A stretch of DNA of 64,000 nt from Sulfurospirillum cavolei (GTDB taxonomy: Bacteria; Campylobacterota; Campylobacteria; Campylobacterales; Sulfurospirillaceae). The notes beneath the pieces are model-generated. The model had not been told where the DNA came from and did no database searches. It worked only from the letters and a program-made list of their open reading frames with translations. The stretch's first letter is position 1. Every line of letters begins with the position of its first letter. The translations under genes were made by a program, and so were the position numbers. The stretch lies in the NCBI RefSeq assembly GCF_000813325.1, contig NZ_BBQE01000001.1. One strand, given 5' to 3'. Of the stretch, positions 9,042 to 18,340 are shown in pieces.

Positions 9042-11052
9042 ATGTTTAGTTTTTTACATTCATCGGCCGAAACAACGTCTCAAAAAATGCCCTCCGCACT
9101 TTTAGATTCTCTTGTTACGCTCAATTTTCACGAAAACGAGATTACGAGCACTTTAAATGCACTCTCGTTTGTTCCAAAGGTGGCTTTAGGCTTTGTATCG
9201 CCGGCACTAGACTTTAACGATCGCTTCGAAGCTCAAAGCGACGCTTCCTCCTAATACGACCTTAATACTTTCCACGACGGCAGGAGAATTGTGCAGTTGC
9301 GCGCTTCATCAAAATGCCGCTGCTTCTTCGTTGTACTCTTCTGCAAATGCCGGAGAAGGAGACAATATCGTTTTGATGCTTTTTTCGGAGCAAATGGTCA
9401 GCGATGTCTTTGTCGCCTCGATTGCCTTAAAAAGCGAAGATATAGGGACGAGTAAAAAATCAACGCTTGAGCGCATTAAAAGTATCGAAGAAGAGATTAA
9501 AAAAATTCGTATTCCTTTTAAAATGCGTTTTGATGATACTATCGGTTACACTTTGATCGACGGATTGAGTGCCAGTGAAAGTTTTTTTATGGAGGCCGTT
9601 TACAATGTCGGTAAGTTTCCCTGTCTTCTCATCGGAGGGAGTGCCGGTGGAAAACTCGACTTTCAAAATACCTACATATATGATGGAACGCGAACTTTGC
9701 GCCACCATGCCGTCGTTACTTTTATCAAATTATCGCCGCAGTTTCGTTTCGGTGTTTTTAAAAGCCAAAATTTTAGAAAAACGTCCACTTCGTTTAGCGT
9801 TTTATCCGCAAATCCGCTTACGCGCTCGGTTCATACTTTTTTAGACCGCCGCAACCATACGGGAATCGGCGTCGTTGCCGCTTTAAGCGACCATTTTAAA
9901 TGCTCTGTCGATGCTTTGAACGCTAAACTTGCCAATTACACTTTCGGTATCGAAATTAACGGCGAAATTTATATTCGTTCCGTCGCTTCCATCGATACGA
10001 TCAACGATACGATACATTTTTATTGCGACATCGAAGCGGGAGAAGAGCTTTTGTTGTTGGAAAAGACGGATTTTGTGCAGACGACGCAACAAGACTATGC
10101 GCAATTTAGCCGAAATAAACCAAAACCTATCGGGGCGATTTTTAACGACTGCATCCTAAGGCGTTTGTGCAATGCCTCGGAAATTCATCGTCTTTCCATT
10201 TTCAAAGAGGTTCCAGTCGCCGGATTTTCGACGTTCGGAGAACTTTTGGGCGTCAATATCAACCAAACTTTAAGTGCTATTTTCTTTTATGCTCTCGACC
10301 AAAGCGTTTTTGAAGACGACTACGTCGAAAATTTTGTGCAAAAATACGCCGGATTTAAAAGCTACTTTTTGCAGCGAAAAATTAATCGCCAAACGATGAT
10401 TCAAGCCATTTATAAAGCGATGTTGGATCAGATGAAGCACAGTATGCCCGTACTTCAAAATATCGGCAACGTTCTCAGCCAAGCGGTAGGCTCTATCAAT
10501 ACGATCGAAGACAATCTTGGGCATGTCGAACAAGAGTTTGGACTTTTTGCCTCGAGTATGGAAAAAGGAAGCGTCGATAACGCCAATCTTGTGATCGATA
10601 TTGAAAATTTAACCAACAATGTACGCGATATTCGCGTCGTTTTAAGCGTTATTTCCGATATTGCCGATCAAACCAATTTGCTTGCGCTCAATGCCGCCAT
10701 CGAAGCCGCACGTGCGGGTGAACACGGTCGCGGTTTTGCCGTCGTTGCCGATGAAGTCAGAAAGCTGGCGGAACGCACGCAAAAAAGCCTCTCTGAGACG
10801 AATGCTTCGGTCAGTACGATTATTCAAGCGGTCGAAAATATCAGTAAAACAATGGGCGGCGTGAGCAGCGGATTGATGGATGTTTCGTCTAAGAGCGGCA
10901 CGCTTTCGTCCAATATGGAAAAACTTGCCGAACAAAGCCATACGATTTCCAATGAGTTAAAATCCCAAGCAACCTTAACGCAAACGCTAGGCGAAGAGCT
11001 TCAAAAGCTCGGTGTTTACGAAAAAACGCTCGATATTTTGCATCGCGATTAA
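9042..11052 (+). pseudogene. Soluble FIST-domain chemoreceptor split by a +1 frameshift
   Basis: The first frame (9042-9254) begins with a good ribosome site and encodes the start of a FIST domain, ending ...ALGFVSPALDFNDRFE before drifting to a stop. The +1 frame immediately continues with KLKATLPPNT and then STTAGELCSCA, the expected next FIST segment. It runs on through FIST_N/FIST_C to a cytoplasmic MCP signalling hairpin (DIADQTNLLALNAAIEAARAG, given here in part, with RGFAVVADEVRKLAERT). No membrane segment is present, so the intact protein (about 669 residues) would be a cytosolic receptor sensing a small molecule. One extra base between about 9228 and 9231 explains the break. It could be a true pseudogene, a recoding site or a sequence error. 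Confidence 0.8.
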
Positions 11053-11056
11053 GCCA

Positions 11057-11090
11057 AAACGAGGGTTGAGACGCTCTGCCCTCGTTTCTT
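11057..11090 (+). terminator. Terminator after the chemoreceptor gene
   Basis: Perfect 9-bp stem AAACGAGGG / CCCTCGTTT (11057-11065 and 11079-11087) immediately after the stop codon, followed by CTT. It lies between convergent genes and probably serves both strands. Confidence 0.75.
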
Positions 11091-11101
11091 ACATGTACGT
11101 T

Positions 11102-11701
11102 TTAAAGCGTAGCTCGCATGGCTTGAGCGGTGATACGATCCAAAGGCGTACCGCGCTCTTCTAACTGCGCAATAAAATCTTCTTTTTTTTCCTTGCTAAG
11201 CTGTTGCCCTAATTTGAGTTTCATCGTCATCCACGTAGGCTCCAATTTGAAAATCGCCGTTTTTTCGACCATTTTGGTGTAGATAGGATTTTGAACGTCG
11301 ATGGTTTCGTAACGCTTTTCTGGTTGGAGTTTTTGCATCAACGCGTTTAAAGCACTTGCTTTTTGCTCGGCATTGTCGATGATGACGATTTCTCCGCCCA
11401 TACTCACGCTGGCAAAAAATTGCGTCGCGGGACACGCGGCACTCGTGTGGCTAAAATAGGAAGGAATGTACGAATAACATGCAACGGCATTAAACGACGC
11501 TGCGTTGTTGCGTGCGATAAGTTCCATCTTTTTGCCCTCTTTCGCACCGTGAAAAACGATGCCCTCTTCCCAGCATGCAAAATTGAGCGGCACGCCGTAG
11601 GGAACGGTTTTATCGAGTAAGCAGAGCGTACCGTAGTCGCATTCGTTTAAAAGCGCAATCGCGGCTTGTTTGTCATGGACCTCAAATTCATTTCTTCGCA
11701 T
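11102..11701 (-). CDS. Pyridoxamine 5'-phosphate oxidase-like FMN-binding protein
   Basis: 199 residues starting at MRRNEFEVHDKQAA. A longer reading extends into the upstream gene but is unsupported. The sequence LLNECDYGTLCLLD...YGVPLNFAC...IVFHGAKEGKKMELI is the split-barrel flavin-binding fold of the NimA/PNPOx-like family, found in reductases and haem-handling proteins of unclear substrate. It overlaps the end of the preceding HTH-like gene by 14 bp, so the two are co-transcribed. Exact substrate unknown. Confidence 0.8.
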   Translation of the reverse strand: MRRNEFEVHDKQAAIALLNECDYGTLCLLDKTVPYGVPLNFACWEEGIVFHGAKEGKKMELIARNNAASFNAVACYSYIPSYFSHTSAACPATQFFASVSMGGEIVIIDNAEQKASALNALMQKLQPEKRYETIDVQNPIYTKMVEKTAIFKLEPTWMTMKLKLGQQLSKEKKEDFIAQLEERGTPLDRITAQAMRATL

Positions 11702-12002
11702 CGTATTTTTCCTCGATAAGGCGGGTGTATTTTTCTTGAAGGTCGATGTATTTGGAAAGAAGTTCATGAAATTTTGCTTCGTAATCGACGTTTGTTTTCC
11801 CCTCTTCTTTCTCCTCTTTGGCAGGTTGCGGTAAGGAAGTGCTAGGCGGCGTTTGGGAAATACTTTCATCAAGAACATAGTCTTGGTCGTCTTTTTTAAC
11901 GGTTTTCAAGTGACCTGCGTTGATTTGTTTGATCACGGCAAACGTGCTCATTTTGTGTTTAACGGCAAATTGTTGGATGCTTATAAGGTTGTTTTCGTTC
12001 AC
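11688..12002 (-). CDS. Small HTH-like protein with coiled-coil tail
   Basis: 104 residues. The N-terminal half (ISIQQFAVKHKMSTFAVIKQINAGHLKTVKKDDQDYVLD) resembles a MerR/excisionase-type winged helix. A Pro/Ser linker follows, then a charged C-terminal coiled coil (about 72-104). It is reminiscent of the DUF3972-type small proteins of Campylobacterota, though I cannot confirm this. It could be a DNA-binding regulator of itself and the downstream flavoprotein. An ACATGTA element lies just upstream (12016-12022). Confidence 0.6.
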   Translation of the reverse strand: MNENNLISIQQFAVKHKMSTFAVIKQINAGHLKTVKKDDQDYVLDESISQTPPSTSLPQPAKEEKEEGKTNVDYEAKFHELLSKYIDLQEKYTRLIEEKYDAKK

Positions 12003-12039
12003 GGCGTTCCTTTTGACATGTAAAAAACTTCGTGCATAT

Positions 12040-12068
12040 TGTAGCTAAAAAGAAACTCAGGGTATAAT
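12040..12068 (+). promoter_or_regulatory. Sigma-70-type promoter of mmuM
   Basis: TATAAT near 12063-12068 with TTGTAG 18 bp upstream (near 12040). The -10 box overlaps the first possible ATG (12067), which argues that translation really starts at the ATG at 12097. Confidence 0.55.
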
Positions 12069-12096
12069 GCACGAAAAATTATCGAGGCAAAAACGC

Positions 12097-13062
12097 ATGA
12101 ATCCGATAGAACCTTTTTTAAAAAAGCAAAACGTGTTGATTTTAGACGGAGCGTTCGGGACGGAGTTGGAACGTCAAGGCTATGACATCAACGATCCGTT
12201 ATGGTCGGCAACGTTTTTGATGCACAATCCGCGTGCCGTCGCCAAGGTACATGAAGATTACCTCAAAGCAGGAGCCGATTGCGTGACGAGTGCCAGTTAT
12301 CAAGCCACGTTTGAGGGGTTTATGAAGCGCGGCGTGAGTCGTGAAGAAGCAAAAAGGCTGATTCAATCTTCGGTGCGTATCACGCAAGAGACGGTAGCAT
12401 CGTTTTGGGCAGACGAATCGAATCGAAAAGGACGCCTAAAACCTTTGGTCGCCGCGTCGGTTGGACCATACGGGGCGTATTTGGCGGACGGATCGGAATT
12501 TCGCGGCAACTACGGCTTAAGCCAAGAAATGTTGGAAGCGTTTCATGCCGATCGCATGGAAGCACTCATCGAAGCCAAACCCGATTTGCTGGCGTGTGAG
12601 ACGATTCCCTGCCTTTTGGAAGCCAAAGCACTCGCTTCTTTGCTCAAAGCTTACCCGAACGTCTACGCATGGATAAGCTTTAGTGCCAAAGACGGCAAGC
12701 ACATTAACAGCGGCGAATCGATTCAAGAGTGTGCCAAGGTTTTAGATACGTGCGATAATATCGTTGCTATCGGCATTAATTGTACCGCACCGCAGTACAT
12801 TGAAGCGTTGATCGAGCAGATACGCGCCGTCACTCAAAAGCCGATTATCGTCTATCCCAACGGCGGAGCGACGTATAATGCGCTCAGTAAAACGTGGGAC
12901 GGCGTCTCTCAAAGCGGAATGCATGCTAAAATGGCGTATACTTGGTATCAAAAAGGAGCAAACATTATCGGAGGGTGTTGTCAAACCACGCCCGAAGATA
13001 TTGCTCAAATCGCCCGATGGGTAAAATATGAAGGAGAAAAAGATGGGCGGATTGCTCAATAA
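12097..13062 (+). CDS. mmuM: Homocysteine S-methyltransferase
   Basis: About 321 residues from ATG 12097, chosen because the upstream ATG at 12067 lies in the -10 box. The protein is a TIM barrel that transfers a methyl group from S-methylmethionine or similar donors to homocysteine to make methionine in the cytoplasm. Visible family signatures: LDGAFGTELERQG near the start, the central GINCTAP motif with its zinc-ligand Cys, and GGCCQTTPEDI near the C-terminus with the Cys pair that completes the zinc site. All three zinc cysteines are present. The 3' end overlaps the next small gene by 20 bp. Confidence 0.9.
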   Translation: MNPIEPFLKKQNVLILDGAFGTELERQGYDINDPLWSATFLMHNPRAVAKVHEDYLKAGADCVTSASYQATFEGFMKRGVSREEAKRLIQSSVRITQETVASFWADESNRKGRLKPLVAASVGPYGAYLADGSEFRGNYGLSQEMLEAFHADRMEALIEAKPDLLACETIPCLLEAKALASLLKAYPNVYAWISFSAKDGKHINSGESIQECAKVLDTCDNIVAIGINCTAPQYIEALIEQIRAVTQKPIIVYPNGGATYNALSKTWDGVSQSGMHAKMAYTWYQKGANIIGGCCQTTPEDIAQIARWVKYEGEKDGRIAQ

Positions 13063-13255
13063 CAGCGTTAAAATGGAAAAAGGTTATAAGCTAGCGGGAC
13101 TTGCGACGCAACAAAAGCATACGGTTCCGTATGAAAAAAAACAAGAAAACGTCGGCGCGGTCAACTCCGATAAAGCAAAACCGAGCGACGCGCAAAAAGC
13201 TAAGGCAAAAGCCAAAGCCAAACAAGCGAAAAAAGACAGAAAACGCAATCAATAA
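13043..13255 (+). CDS. Small basic protein with Lys-Ala tail
   Basis: 70 residues starting at MGGLLNNSVKMEKGYK. The ATG at 13043 has an ideal ribosome site (AAGGAG, 7 nt spacing) within the end of mmuM. A longer start at 13028 is less likely. The C-terminus is a Lys/Ala repeat (KAKAKAKAKQAKKDRK), strongly cationic and probably disordered, suggesting nucleic-acid or membrane binding. No family recognised. It is followed by a hairpin made of two ACATGTA palindromes. Confidence 0.6.
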   Translation: MGGLLNNSVKMEKGYKLAGLATQQKHTVPYEKKQENVGAVNSDKAKPSDAQKAKAKAKAKQAKKDRKRNQ

Positions 13256-13258
13256 ATT

Positions 13259-13292
13259 CTTACATGTAAAGGTTTTCCCTTTACATGTAAGG
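13259..13292. terminator. Hairpin built from an inverted pair of TTACATGTAA elements
   Basis: CTTACATGTAAAGG and CCTTTACATGTAAG are exact reverse complements separated by about 5 nt, giving a 14-bp stem after the small basic gene and before the convergent RND gene. Each arm contains a perfect TTACATGTAA (13260-13269 and 13281-13290). It likely acts as a terminator. See the finding on the dispersed palindrome. Confidence 0.7.
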
Positions 13293-13336
13293 GTTGTGAC
13301 GTTTATTAACGCCTGAGTATTTTCACTGCTGGATTA

Positions 13337-16300
13337 TTATTCAACAATACCTTTTTCGTACCATTTCCTCAACCATGCATCGAGCGGATACATAAACTTA
13401 TAAATCGCAGGAACGACCAAAAGCGTTAAAACGGTTGAACTTAAAAGTCCGCCGATAATCGCCAATGCCATCGGAGAGTTGGATTCGTGTCCCGCGCCGT
13501 GTCCGAATGCCAAAGGAGCCATCGCTCCGATCATCGCAAACGTGGTCATCAAAATCGGACGTAAACGTTTTTCTCCCGCTTCCAAAAGTGCATCGTCGAT
13601 GCTTTTTCCCTCTTTGATCGCGCGGTTTGCAAAGTCGACGACCAAAATGGCGTTTTTCCCGACCATACCCAACAGCAAGATAATACCGATCATAACGAAC
13701 AAACTAAAGGCATTGCCGCTTAGATACAGCGCAATCATAACACCGGTAAAAGAGAGCGGCATCGAAATCATAATGATAAACGGTTGAACGACGGATTCGT
13801 ACAAGGCCGCCAAAATAAGGTAAATCAAGATCACGGCAAGTAAAACCGCCGCACCGAAAGCTTTATTGGTGTCTTCCATGTTTTCGACGTCGCCGGTATA
13901 ACGATAACTGTACCCTTTTTGTAAAATAGAAGGCATCTTTTCGTTAATCACGGTCACGATCTTATCCAACGACGTGTTGAAAATATTGGCGGTGACAAGC
14001 ACTTTTCTTTCACGATCAAATCGGTTGATCGATGCGTTACCCGTTCCCTCTTCTAAGTTTAAGAGTCCTTCAAGTGCCACGAAATTGCCTTCCGCATTGC
14101 GTACTTTGAGCTTTTTCAGGTCTTCCAGCGATTTTCGGTAATCGTCGTTATAGCGCACCGTAATATCAAATTGTCGGCCGTTGTCTTCAAAGTAGGAAAC
14201 GGCACTGTCGCTTGAATACGCCGATGCCAACACCGAAGCGATCTCTTTAACGCTAACGCCGACGCGTTGAGCGTTTTCACGTAAAATGGAGACTTTAACT
14301 TCGGGCTTTCCGTCCTCAAAATCGCGGTCGATATCGACGATACCTTGGGTCTGCTTTAAAACGTCCATCAGTTTACGCGAAGCGGTATCGAGCTCTTCGA
14401 GACTATCTCCGGTAATAACGACTTGCACGGGTGCGGTCGTTCCGCCCGTATCGAAATCGTCGACTTTTTCCACTAAAATCGTAAAATCTTGATACGTTTT
14501 GAGCTTATCGCGATAGAACTGAATAATCTGTTCTTGCGTTCGCGTACGTTCCTCAACGGGTTTTAATTTGGCATAGAATTTAGCTTTGTGAATCTCTTTT
14601 GCGGAGTTGTAGCCGATCGAAGAGATCGAATAAACAATGTCGTGATCCTCTTTTAACAAAGCATCGATCGGAGCGATTTTCGCTTTCATCGTTTCCAGAT
14701 TAATTCCCACGGGTGCTTTAATGATGACTTGAAACTCGCTGTTGTCTTGCATCGGCAAAAAGCTCATGCCCACTTTCAACGTCGTCGAAAAAAGCAATAA
14801 CCCGACGGTGGCGATAATCGTCAACGTTTTAAAGCGTAAAATCGGTTTTAAGATTTTGACGTACGCTTGATCGACGGCTTTTAAAATCGGCTCGGTCGCA
14901 TAGTAAAACGTGCTCTCTTTGGCACTCAAAACCCTAGCTCCGACACTGGGAATAAACATCACCGCTACCAGATACGAGATCACGATACCCGCAGCTACCG
15001 TCATCGCAAACGAGTTAAAGAACATTCCCACGATGCCGTCCATAAATGCCACCGGAATAAAAACGGCAAGTAACACGGACGAAATCGCCAAAATCGAAAA
15101 CGCCACCTCTTTAATGCCCTCAAACGAGGCGCGAAAAGGCTCCATGCCCTCTTCCATTTTTTTCATAATATTTTCGATAACGACGATGGCGTCGTCGATA
15201 AAAATACCGATGGCAAGCGTTAAACCGATTAACGTTAGACGGTTAAGGTCGTAGCCTAAAGCATGAATAATGGCAAACGTTCCGATGACCGACGTCGGAA
15301 TGGCAAGTGCCGAAACAACGGTCGCCGTCACGTTGCGTAAAAAAGCAAACACGATGATAATCGATAAAAACGCGCCGAAAATCAGGTCGAAACGTACGTT
15401 GTTAATATTGATCATAATCTTTTCGGATTGATCTTGAAGCATTTTAATCTCAAATTGATCGCCGGCTAAATGTTGAAGGTGCGGTAACGCTTTTTTGACG
15501 CCGTTAATAATCGTCAACGAGTTTTCGCCCGCAATCTTTTTCACTTCAAGCGTAACGCCGCGTTGACCGTTGTACGATGAGTAGCTTTTTGCATCGCTGA
15601 GTCCGTCTTGAATCGTCGCAACGTCTTTAAGCCGTACACCCGGTTTGACGAGGATCTCGCCTATTTCATCGAAATTTTGCGCGTCGCCTTCGGCTTTGAG
15701 GATGATCTCTTGTGTTTGATCGACCATCTTGCCGGTACCTTGCTTAATATTTTGCTTCGCAATAATCGCACTGACGTCGGAGGAAGAAAGCGCATACTTT
15801 GCCAATAAAAACGGATCGATAAAGATGCGGATTTCCCGATCTTGGTAACCGACGATATTGACCTCGCCTACGCCTTTAATGCGTTGCAGTTGGGCTTTGA
15901 GTTTTTCGTCGGCTAAGCGCATCAAGGCTTTGGAGTTATCGCCTTTATCGGCAATAAAAAGGCTCACGACCGCACCGCTGGCACCTAGTTTTTTCACGAC
16001 GGGTTTATCGACTTCGATCGGTAAATTTAAAGCACCGATTTTGTCGCGCACGTCGTTGGTCGCGACGTCTAGATTTTTCGTGAGTTCAAATTGAACGGTC
16101 ACGACGCTAAATCCTTCGTAGCTGGTCGACATCAATTTATCGATACCGTCGACGCCCGAAACCGCTTCTTCGATTTTATCGGTGACTTTCGTCTCAACCG
16201 TCGACGGATCGGCACCGTTGTAGGTTGTTTGAATCGTCACGACGGGGAAGTCGACGTTGGGGTAAAGGTTAATCGGCATCGTATTGTACGACATCAGTCC

Positions 16301-16366
16301 GAAAACGATGAACGTTAAAACACCCATAAGCGTTGTTATGGGGCGATTAATGGATAGTTTATACAT
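13337..16366 (-). CDS. RND (HAE1/AcrB-type) efflux transporter
   Basis: 1009 residues with the two-fold RND plan: a first membrane segment at about 10-30, a large periplasmic loop, a membrane block at about 330-530, a second loop, and a membrane block at about 830-1000. Recognisable stretches include PVVTIQTTYNGADPSTVE near the N-terminus, the TM4 region GLTLAIGIFIDDAIVVIENI with the proton-relay Asp pair, and the TM10-12 region GMVGKNAILVVDFANRA. It is a proton-driven exporter of drugs or lipids across the envelope. It is the last gene of a tetR-OMF-MFP-RND operon, 4 bp after the fusion protein. It carries no sequence that fixes the substrate. Confidence 0.92.
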   Translation of the reverse strand: MYKLSINRPITTLMGVLTFIVFGLMSYNTMPINLYPNVDFPVVTIQTTYNGADPSTVETKVTDKIEEAVSGVDGIDKLMSTSYEGFSVVTVQFELTKNLDVATNDVRDKIGALNLPIEVDKPVVKKLGASGAVVSLFIADKGDNSKALMRLADEKLKAQLQRIKGVGEVNIVGYQDREIRIFIDPFLLAKYALSSSDVSAIIAKQNIKQGTGKMVDQTQEIILKAEGDAQNFDEIGEILVKPGVRLKDVATIQDGLSDAKSYSSYNGQRGVTLEVKKIAGENSLTIINGVKKALPHLQHLAGDQFEIKMLQDQSEKIMININNVRFDLIFGAFLSIIIVFAFLRNVTATVVSALAIPTSVIGTFAIIHALGYDLNRLTLIGLTLAIGIFIDDAIVVIENIMKKMEEGMEPFRASFEGIKEVAFSILAISSVLLAVFIPVAFMDGIVGMFFNSFAMTVAAGIVISYLVAVMFIPSVGARVLSAKESTFYYATEPILKAVDQAYVKILKPILRFKTLTIIATVGLLLFSTTLKVGMSFLPMQDNSEFQVIIKAPVGINLETMKAKIAPIDALLKEDHDIVYSISSIGYNSAKEIHKAKFYAKLKPVEERTRTQEQIIQFYRDKLKTYQDFTILVEKVDDFDTGGTTAPVQVVITGDSLEELDTASRKLMDVLKQTQGIVDIDRDFEDGKPEVKVSILRENAQRVGVSVKEIASVLASAYSSDSAVSYFEDNGRQFDITVRYNDDYRKSLEDLKKLKVRNAEGNFVALEGLLNLEEGTGNASINRFDRERKVLVTANIFNTSLDKIVTVINEKMPSILQKGYSYRYTGDVENMEDTNKAFGAAVLLAVILIYLILAALYESVVQPFIIMISMPLSFTGVMIALYLSGNAFSLFVMIGIILLLGMVGKNAILVVDFANRAIKEGKSIDDALLEAGEKRLRPILMTTFAMIGAMAPLAFGHGAGHESNSPMALAIIGGLLSSTVLTLLVVPAIYKFMYPLDAWLRKWYEKGIVE

Positions 16367-16370
16367 AAGG

Positions 16371-17111
16371 CTATTCCGCTTTAATCATGCCGTTACCGAA
16401 AAGTCCGGGCATCAAATCCGCCGCTTTGACTTCGGCTTGCATCTCACGCGTCGCACTTAAAACGGAAGGGTAAATCTTCGTGATCGTTCCCTCATACGTT
16501 TTATCGCTTCCGTCGACTTTGTAGGTAAATTTTTGTCCGATTTTCACTTTTTGCCAATACTTCTCGTCAAATTTCAACACAAGTTTGATCATATGAGGGT
16601 TCATTGCGCTTAAAAGCGTCGTTTGACCTCCAAAAACGATACTGCCTAGCTCCGTTTGTTTTTTCGTGACGACCAAATCGTAAGGTGCGCGAAGTTCGGT
16701 TTTAGCAAAAGCCGCTTCTTTCATGGCAAGCGTCGTTCGCGCATTTTGGTAGGAGAGTGCCGCAACGTCTTTTTCATAGCGGTAATTGTCCATCTTCTCT
16801 TTGTCGATCACATCGGCAATCGCCGCATAACGCTCGTATGTTTTTTGAGCGTGTTCGGCACTTTTTTGAGCACTTTGCATCGCGATGCGCGCACTCTCTA
16901 CCGCCTGTTTTTCTTCGCTATTTTGAAGTGCGAGTAAAAGATCGCCTTTTTTGGCGTACGTGCCGACGTTCACGTATAATGTGCCGACGACGCCGGAAAC
17001 CGAAACGCCTAGATCAGACGTTTGGTCGCTCAACACGTCAAAGGTCGCGTAAATATCTTCGGCGTAAAGGGCGTTGAGTAGCAAACATAGGGTGATAAAA
17101 AGTTTTTTCAT
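16371..17111 (-). CDS. Periplasmic membrane fusion protein of the RND pump
   Basis: 246 residues: signal peptide (KKLFITLCLLLNALYA), a half lipoyl domain (VGTLYVNVGTYAKKGDLLLALQNSEEKQAV), a coiled-coil hairpin (about 70-130), the returning lipoyl half (LRAPYDLVVTKKQTELGSIV) and a beta-barrel region. This adaptor joins the RND pump to the TolC-like channel. It is short for the family because the membrane-proximal domain is reduced. The ATG overlaps the stop of the OMF gene as ATGA. Confidence 0.88.
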   Translation of the reverse strand: MKKLFITLCLLLNALYAEDIYATFDVLSDQTSDLGVSVSGVVGTLYVNVGTYAKKGDLLLALQNSEEKQAVESARIAMQSAQKSAEHAQKTYERYAAIADVIDKEKMDNYRYEKDVAALSYQNARTTLAMKEAAFAKTELRAPYDLVVTKKQTELGSIVFGGQTTLLSAMNPHMIKLVLKFDEKYWQKVKIGQKFTYKVDGSDKTYEGTITKIYPSVLSATREMQAEVKAADLMPGLFGNGMIKAE

Positions 17112-18340
17112 TGGATAGCTCCTTTTATTTCTCGCCCCATTTCATATAAAAGGACGGCTTTTTGGTACTCTACTTCATTGAGAGCGGTTTGTAATTGGGA
17201 TGTTGCATTGTATTTGTCGCTTAAAGCGTCGAGATAACTGACGTTATTGACGATACCTTGCTGGTATTTCTTTTTTACGAGTTCATAGGTCATCGAAGAA
17301 GCGGTGAGTTTGGCTCGAGCGGCTTCAATCTTGGCAAGAGCGGTTTGGTAACTGTTTTGAGCACTTTTTAATGAAGCTTTGGCTTTGCTTTTCTCGTAAG
17401 AAAGTTCACTGCTTTTAGCAAGATAGTTTTTACGTGCCGCTTCGTCGGTTGCCGCGGTAGAACCGAAATCAAACACTTTCCATTCTAAAGCCAACATAAC
17501 CGTATTTTGATGATCGCCGTCGTTTTGCGCCGAGTTAGGATTTTCGTAATCGTATTTGTAGCGAGAATACGTATCTTGAAGTTTGATCGTCGGTAAGTAT
17601 CCGGCTTTGGCAACGTCCGCTTCGGATTTGGCACTTTGGACGTTTTGTTCCATCGCTAAAATATCGAAACGCTCGCTTGTATTCTCAGCCGTGTTTTCGA
17701 GTCGTAAAATTGAGCCTTTTTCAACGGATACGCGCGTACCAGTGAGGTACTCTAACGCGTTGGAAATATTATTGAGCGTATTGTCCAAGCTTAAAAGATC
17801 GACGTTGGTTTGTTCGATATTGGAGACGATTTTTTGGAGTTCGTCTTCGGTCGTCGTTCCGACGGAGAGAAACTTTTCAAGACGGTAACGCTCGGCTTCG
17901 AGTTGCTCTTTTTTTTGTAAGGTCGCTTCTTTGCTCGCTAAGGTGCTAAGATAGTTGTAGTAATAATACACAACGTTCAAGGAGACGTTGTTTTGCGTGG
18001 AAGAGAGCGAAAACGTTGCGGAGCGTACTAAAGCTTCTTGCTGATCGAACAATGCGCCGCGTTTTCCACCGTCGTAAATAACAAACGAAAGCGTTGCCGA
18101 ACCCGTTCGACTTTTATCGGGGGAAAGAACGCTTTCGACCTGATTGAATGTTTGATTGGCACCTAAAGAGAGACTGGGAAGGTATGAACTTTTGAGCGCA
18201 TACTCCTTTTCTTGCGCGGACTCGACGCTATAGCGGGACGACTCGACAAGCTTGTTTTGCTCCGCTAAGCTTAAGAGTTCGGGCAAATTTCCCGCCATCG
18301 CTAAAAGCGGAAAAAGGCATAAAAAACTCCATTTTTGCAT
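17108..18340 (-). CDS. TolC-like outer membrane efflux protein
   Basis: 410 residues with signal peptide (to about residue 17) and the duplicated long-helix plan of outer membrane factors. Signatures include SSYLPSLSLGANQTFNQ and AGYLPTIKLQDTYSRYKYD for the paired beta-strands, with long Ala/Gln/Lys-rich helices between. It supplies the outer-membrane and periplasmic tunnel for the RND pump. The start overlaps the tetR stop as TAATG, and the 3' end overlaps the fusion protein gene, so all four genes are one transcript. Confidence 0.9.
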   Translation of the reverse strand: MQKWSFLCLFPLLAMAGNLPELLSLAEQNKLVESSRYSVESAQEKEYALKSSYLPSLSLGANQTFNQVESVLSPDKSRTGSATLSFVIYDGGKRGALFDQQEALVRSATFSLSSTQNNVSLNVVYYYYNYLSTLASKEATLQKKEQLEAERYRLEKFLSVGTTTEDELQKIVSNIEQTNVDLLSLDNTLNNISNALEYLTGTRVSVEKGSILRLENTAENTSERFDILAMEQNVQSAKSEADVAKAGYLPTIKLQDTYSRYKYDYENPNSAQNDGDHQNTVMLALEWKVFDFGSTAATDEAARKNYLAKSSELSYEKSKAKASLKSAQNSYQTALAKIEAARAKLTASSMTYELVKKKYQQGIVNNVSYLDALSDKYNATSQLQTALNEVEYQKAVLLYEMGREIKGAIQ

